Below the pieces are notes generated by a model, which was not told where the DNA came from, did not search any database, and saw only the letters and a program-made list of their open reading frames with translations. From Planctomycetota bacterium (GTDB taxonomy: Bacteria; Planctomycetota; SZUA-567; JAFGGJ01): DNA of 34,331 nt. Position 1 is the stretch's first letter; the number at the start of each line of letters is the position of its first letter. Position numbers and translations under genes: made by a program. The DNA lies in assembly GCA_016930595.1 (NCBI GenBank), contig JAFGGJ010000034.1:1-34331 (forward strand). The letters run 5' to 3'. Of the stretch, positions 30,635 through 34,331 are shown piece by piece.

Positions 30635-31624
30635 ATGGAATACCGGAAGTTGGGGAAGACCGGCATCGAAGTCTCCGCCGTCGCCATGGGCTGCTGGGCC
30701 ATCGTCGGCGACGGTATCTGGGGCGAACAGGATGCGGCCGACGCCGTCGCCGCCATCAATACGGCGTATGACGAAGGCGTGACCTTCTTTGACACCGCGG
30801 AAGGCTACGGCGCCGGCTCGTCGGAAGAAATCCTCGGAAGCGCCCTTAAAGGCCGCCGCGACAAGGTCGTTATCGGGACTAAAGTTTCACGCCGCAACCT
30901 GTCGGCGGACGCCGTCAGGACGGCTTGTGAAGACAGCCTCCGCCGCCTCGGAACCGATTACATCGACCTCTACATGATACACTGGCCCTCCCGCGAAACT
31001 CCGTTCGCCGAAACCCTCCTCGCCCTGGAAGACCTGAAGGCCGAAGGCAAGCTGCGGGCGATCGGCGTGTCCAACTTCGGTCCGCTCGACATGCGCGACA
31101 TCCTCGCTCTCGGCCGTATCGAAGCGAACCAGCTTCCCTACAGCCTGCTGTGGCGCGCCGTGGAATACGAAATCCAACCCGTCTGTGTCCGGAACCAGGT
31201 CTCCATCACCTGCTACAGCCCCCTCATGCAGGGACTGCTGACCGGCAAGTTCAGGACGCCGGAAGACGTCCCCGAGGGCCGCGCCCGCTCCAGGCATTTC
31301 AACCGGGATCGGCCAATGGCGCGCCACGGGGAAGACGGCTGCGAAACGGAAACCTTCGCGGCCGTCGACCAAGTCCTCGATATATCCGCCCGCGCCGGCC
31401 TCCCGCCCGAAGTCGTCTCCCTCGCATGGCTGTTGGACAGGCCCGCCGTCGCGAGCGTGCTCGTCGGGATGCGGAGCGCACGGCAGGCTCGGGCCAACGT
31501 GCGCGCCGCCGGCGTGAAACTCCCCGGCGATGTCCTGCAGGCGCTCGACGCCGCCACGCAACCCGTCAAACGGAAACTCGGCCCCAACCCGGACATGTGG
31601 CAGTCCGAGTCCCGCTACAGGTAG
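30635..31624 (+). CDS. Aldo/keto reductase
   Basis: The 329-aa product has the AKR barrel with the catalytic tetrad D53 and Y58 (FFDTAEGYG), K83 (IGTKVS) and H116 (YMIHWPS), and the NAD(P)-binding C-terminal part with SVLVGMRSARQARANV. It would reduce a sugar or aldehyde or oxidise a sugar alcohol with NAD(P)H. The subgroup resembles the YghZ/Gfo-like oxidoreductase-type AKRs found in sugar clusters, but substrate is not deducible. ATG 30635 is preceded by AGGAGGAG at the end of the GHL6 gene, so the two are in one operon. It converges on the GH42 gene with only nine bases between stop codons. Confidence 0.93.
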   Translation: MEYRKLGKTGIEVSAVAMGCWAIVGDGIWGEQDAADAVAAINTAYDEGVTFFDTAEGYGAGSSEEILGSALKGRRDKVVIGTKVSRRNLSADAVRTACEDSLRRLGTDYIDLYMIHWPSRETPFAETLLALEDLKAEGKLRAIGVSNFGPLDMRDILALGRIEANQLPYSLLWRAVEYEIQPVCVRNQVSITCYSPLMQGLLTGKFRTPEDVPEGRARSRHFNRDRPMARHGEDGCETETFAAVDQVLDISARAGLPPEVVSLAWLLDRPAVASVLVGMRSARQARANVRAAGVKLPGDVLQALDAATQPVKRKLGPNPDMWQSESRYR

Positions 31625-31633
31625 CACGCACGT

Positions 31634-33733
31634 TCACTCTTCGACAAGCACCAGCATCTGTTCCGGCGGCAGCCTGAACGACACGCTGCCCCCGCCCCCT
31701 TTGACGCTGTACGCTGCCCCGCCGACAAGATCCCTGACCCTCCCGGACGGGAAGAAACCCTTGTCGAACCTGAGTCCGACTTCCGGCAGCGCCTCCCCGC
31801 ACGTCACGAATACGACCTTCTTCCCCCCCGACTCGCCCCACCGGATGGATATCCCGCCGTCGCTTCCACCCGGCCCTTCCGCCTCGACCCGCTTCACGAC
31901 CCCGGCTTCGCCGGCGAGGTGTCCCACGAACCCGTCGAAACCAGGGCTCTCCCCGCGCAGGGATGCCTCTCCCAGGTACGTCCCGACCAGTATCACGCGG
32001 CCCTTCCCCGCGGTGCATTCCCCCACCAGAATCCCGTCGTCGTGCGCCGTCCACCCCGTTACGCCTTTTCCCGCGAACGGCGTTATCCATTGCGATATCC
32101 CCAGTTTGAACTCCGTTCCGCCCGTCTTCGCAACGATCTCCGCAGGCTCCGGCAGGTTGCGCCTGCCAACCTCGGCCGCTCCCGCCGTCTTTTTCAGGAA
32201 GCGCTCTTCCGGGTAGCGGTAGAGCCCCAGGGAATCATACGCCCCGCACTCGGATTCCACCACCAGCGTGCCGCCCTTCCGGACGAAGTCCCCCAGCCTT
32301 TCCTCCGTCCCCCCGTCCAGCACGAACGCCCGCGGCATGTACAGAATCTTCAGGCCTTCAAGGGCGTCCAGGTGCCGTTCCTCCACCGCCTCGAACGCTA
32401 TGTTCTGACGCACCAGGGCCTTGGCATATCCCAGGAACGCCTGTGACGCGCGCCGGGCGTCGCCCTCTATGCACCAGTGGAGATAGCAGGACTGCGGGCT
32501 GAAGAATATCCCCGCCTCCGCCGGCGCAGGCCGGTAGCCGGCTATTGTCGCGGCGTTTTCCCGTATGAACTTCCCCGTCTTCCTGAACGCCGCGATCCTC
32601 TCTTCGGCGTGCCCGTCCAGCCCCACTATGCCGAATCCGCCTGACTCTGTCGTGAAGACTTCGTCCCGCCAGCACCAGAAAAGCACCGCTTCGGCGCCGG
32701 CCGCCATGCCCTGGTACAGCCAGTGCTGCTGCTCCACCGCCGTCACCGGCACCTGCAGCGTGAAGCCGCTGGACGCCCTCCCCCCCTGCAACTCGCTCAG
32801 CCACAGGCGCTTCCCGCCCGCCGCCGACCGTATTATCTCCATCCGGACCGCGTAGTCCGGCCTGTCCCAGTGTCCCCACTTCGGGAAGCTCGACGTCCCT
32901 ATCCCGTCCAGCCTGTCGGCGAAAGACCAGTCGTTACCGCGGTCGAGCGCCGTGTTTTGCGGCCCGCCGGCCTGGTAGACGCACGGCTGCGCGGCGTGAA
33001 CCGTGCAGGGGTGTCCGGGGTCCAGCGACTTCACCGCCTCGTACCTCGAATAAGCTATCCGGTTCGACCGTTCCTCTATGAAACTCTGGTATGCCATCAT
33101 CTCCGTGAACGGCCTCTGCGGCGACCGCCCCGGATCGACGTCCTCCCACGAACTGTACCGCCTCCGCCACGCGTCGTTCAGGCCGTCCAGGCCGCCGTAC
33201 TTGTCTTCCAGCCATTTGCGGTACGCCGCCATGGTGTGCTCGCAGTAGCACACTATCCCCTGGGCGTGCACGTTCCATCGCAGCTCGTTCCAGGCGTCCC
33301 ACCCGAACAGGTTGGGAGCGTCCTTGTAGTGGTCGACTGTCGCCTCGAGAAATCCCTTCATGCGCCGCCACACCCCGGGGTGGTCGGTGCAGCCGCCGGG
33401 AGTAATCCCGTAATGGCACTCGCTGCGGTTCGTCGACACCACCCTGTGCCCGTGCTGGTTGATCATCTCCGAACCGGGCACTTCCCGGTGTATCCACGGC
33501 GGCTGCAGCTCCGCCACCGTGCTCAGCACCACGTCCAGCCCCTTCTTCCCGGCGATCTCCACCAGCCGGTCGTAGTCGTCGAAACGGTACTCCCCCGGCG
33601 TCGCTTCCACCCAGCTCCACAAAACCCACAGCTGCACCGTGTTCAGGCCGCTGTCGGCCATTTTCCCGAGGTCGTCTTCCCAGTAACGGCTGTTGGGGAA
33701 CGGAGGACGGTAATACTGCGCGCCTATCTGCAT
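31634..33733 (-). CDS. GH42-family beta-galactosidase-like enzyme
   Basis: The 699-aa product has the three GH42 domains: an (alpha/beta)8 barrel (residues 1-370) with acid/base E150 (GWDAWNELRW) and nucleophile E314 (LWLSELQGG); a GATase-like trimerisation domain (about 400-600; LKILYMPRAFVLDGG, then GGTLVVESECG); and a C-terminal beta domain. Cysteines C106, C162 and C164 stand near those forming a zinc site in some GH42 enzymes. No signal peptide. The start is ATG 33733 (MQIGAQYY), with GGGAGA as SD; the upstream in-frame ATG 33760 has no SD, and its position lies at the predicted transcription start. GH42 enzymes act on beta-galactosides, but this sequence is divergent enough that the substrate is open. 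Confidence 0.87.
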   Translation of the reverse strand: MQIGAQYYRPPFPNSRYWEDDLGKMADSGLNTVQLWVLWSWVEATPGEYRFDDYDRLVEIAGKKGLDVVLSTVAELQPPWIHREVPGSEMINQHGHRVVSTNRSECHYGITPGGCTDHPGVWRRMKGFLEATVDHYKDAPNLFGWDAWNELRWNVHAQGIVCYCEHTMAAYRKWLEDKYGGLDGLNDAWRRRYSSWEDVDPGRSPQRPFTEMMAYQSFIEERSNRIAYSRYEAVKSLDPGHPCTVHAAQPCVYQAGGPQNTALDRGNDWSFADRLDGIGTSSFPKWGHWDRPDYAVRMEIIRSAAGGKRLWLSELQGGRASSGFTLQVPVTAVEQQHWLYQGMAAGAEAVLFWCWRDEVFTTESGGFGIVGLDGHAEERIAAFRKTGKFIRENAATIAGYRPAPAEAGIFFSPQSCYLHWCIEGDARRASQAFLGYAKALVRQNIAFEAVEERHLDALEGLKILYMPRAFVLDGGTEERLGDFVRKGGTLVVESECGAYDSLGLYRYPEERFLKKTAGAAEVGRRNLPEPAEIVAKTGGTEFKLGISQWITPFAGKGVTGWTAHDDGILVGECTAGKGRVILVGTYLGEASLRGESPGFDGFVGHLAGEAGVVKRVEAEGPGGSDGGISIRWGESGGKKVVFVTCGEALPEVGLRFDKGFFPSGRVRDLVGGAAYSVKGGGGSVSFRLPPEQMLVLVEE

Positions 33734-33764
33734 TCCATGTCTCCCTGCATCTGCGGCCATGCAG

Positions 33765-33795
33765 CAAATACTGGTGCCGCGGCGCTTCCTGTCAA
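33765..33795 (-). promoter_or_regulatory. Possible promoter of the GH42 gene
   Basis: A perfect TTGACA on the - strand (complement of 33790-33795) is followed after 19 bases by TATTTG (complement of 33765-33770). The spacing is slightly long and the -10 is poor. It lies in the 64-base gap between the GH42 gene and the upstream gene, near the latter's stop. If used, transcription begins near 33758, which excludes the longer start at 33760. Confidence 0.35.
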
Positions 33796-33797
33796 GT

Positions 33798-34331
33798 TCA
33801 CTCGGCTATGTAACTGATGTACTCCATCCGCGGGTATGCCGGATCGTCCGTGCCGTCTTCCGGTATGTCGAACATCATCTTCGTCCCCGCAGCCTTTATC
33901 TCCTTCCTTACGACCGTGCTCTTGTCGTCCTCCTTGACATGCCTGTTGTCATACAGGTTCTCGCCCGACTTGAACCGCTCTTTCAGCCCCTTGGTATGCC
34001 GGCGCAGCCTGTAGGCGACTTCCAGGTGGAGCTTCCCGGAACGCAGGGGGCCGTCGGCCTTGACGTCCCACGTGTTCCTGCCCGGCACCAGGAAAGGCCT
34101 GCACGAACGGTTATGCTGCACCAGCGAATGCACCTTCAGGCTGTCCAGCCTGCGGCATTTCACGGCGAGCTGGTATTCATAGACGCCCCTGACCACGTTG
34201 TCCGGCAGTGCGCCGGGGCCGATGTTGTCCGCTTTCCCCAGCCGCGACTGCACGCTCATCGTGACGGGACCGTCCCCCCGGGCCTCGACGTCCGCGTGCG
34301 CCACCACGAAGGGGCTCCGCATCGTGATGAC
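33798..34331 (-). CDS. Unrecognised protein, C-terminal part (5' end outside window)
   Basis: About 177 residues are visible, open to the window edge on the - strand and ending at a TGA (complement of 33798-33800). The N-terminal visible part looks beta-strand rich (VITMRSPFVVAHADVEARGDG; GVYEYQLAVKCRRLDSLKVHSL), then charged loops and a short C-terminal stretch (PAYPRMEYISYIAE). This could be the beta-sandwich end of a glycan-related protein, but no family is recognised. It is upstream of and parallel to the GH42 gene, 64 bases away, so a shared role is plausible. Confidence 0.55.
   Translation of the reverse strand, partial: VITMRSPFVVAHADVEARGDGPVTMSVQSRLGKADNIGPGALPDNVVRGVYEYQLAVKCRRLDSLKVHSLVQHNRSCRPFLVPGRNTWDVKADGPLRSGKLHLEVAYRLRRHTKGLKERFKSGENLYDNRHVKEDDKSTVVRKEIKAAGTKMMFDIPEDGTDDPAYPRMEYISYIAE

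Noticed and set aside
1..34331. tRNA genes, rRNA genes, CRISPR array, insertion sequences and integrases
   Set aside because: No cloverleaf, repeat-spacer pattern, transposase or terminal inverted repeats were recognised by eye; weak tRNA-like folds cannot be excluded without a dedicated scan.

Overview
The window comes from a GC-rich bacterium. Its first 13.3 kb are the large ribosomal-protein/translation cluster, and the remaining 21 kb are accessory genes dominated by carbohydrate metabolism. I cannot name the species. A large transmembrane Ser/Thr kinase with beta-propeller repeats, a DUF4091/GH123-like secreted protein, a GHL6-type glycosidase, a GH42 enzyme, an ADP-ribosylglycohydrolase and an UlaG-like lactonase fit an uncultured member of the Planctomycetota/Lentisphaerota (PVC) sphere or a similarly saccharolytic phylum. 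This is inference from gene content, not from a marker phylogeny.

Region 1 (1-13333, all + strand): the 3' end of a signal-peptidase-like (S26) gene lies directly against rplB, where rplW is normally found. Then follow rplB-rpsS-rplV-rpsC-rplP-rpmC-rpsQ (S10 part), rplN-rplX-rplE-rpsN-rpsH-rplF-rplR-rpsE-rplO-secY (spc part, no rpmD), adk-map-infA-rpmJ-rpsM-rpsK-rpsD-rpoA-rplQ (alpha part). Genes are packed with overlaps or short gaps and clear Shine-Dalgarno sites. Eight of the 26 use GTG or TTG starts, and TAG is the commonest stop. Zinc-binding forms of S14, L24, L36, S4 and adenylate kinase are all present. An M14-type zinc peptidase (13391-14512) follows rplQ in the same direction.

Region 2 (14528-22623, - strand): a 1016-aa Ser/Thr kinase with a transmembrane segment and a WD40-like C-terminal sensor; a secreted DUF4091 protein; then a sugar-isomerase plus class II aldolase pair that looks like one transcription unit. 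A mirror-symmetric G-run element lies just after the DUF4091 stop codon. A shared 10-mer lies about 45-50 bases before two of these genes.

Region 3 (22859-27467, + strand): a phosphomannose-isomerase-like cupin divergent from the isomerase, a small lipoprotein, a carbon-nitrogen hydrolase, an UlaG-like metallo-lactonase and an ADP-ribosylglycohydrolase that has its own TTGACA promoter. Together with region 2 this reads as a sugar-derivative catabolic locus without a visible kinase, transporter or dedicated regulator.

Region 4 (27519-34331): a PilZ-zinc ribbon-winged helix protein on the - strand, divergent from a GHL6-type glycosidase and an aldo/keto reductase on the + strand; then, convergent with these, a GH42 enzyme and the C-terminal part of an unrecognised protein running off the window end.

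No tRNA, rRNA, CRISPR array, insertion sequence or integrase was seen. No gene-free stretch exceeds about 235 bases. Most promising for follow-up are the PilZ-wHTH regulator architecture, the S26 protease-rplB junction, the G-run mirror repeat, the shared promoter-like boxes and the peptidase appended to the alpha operon.
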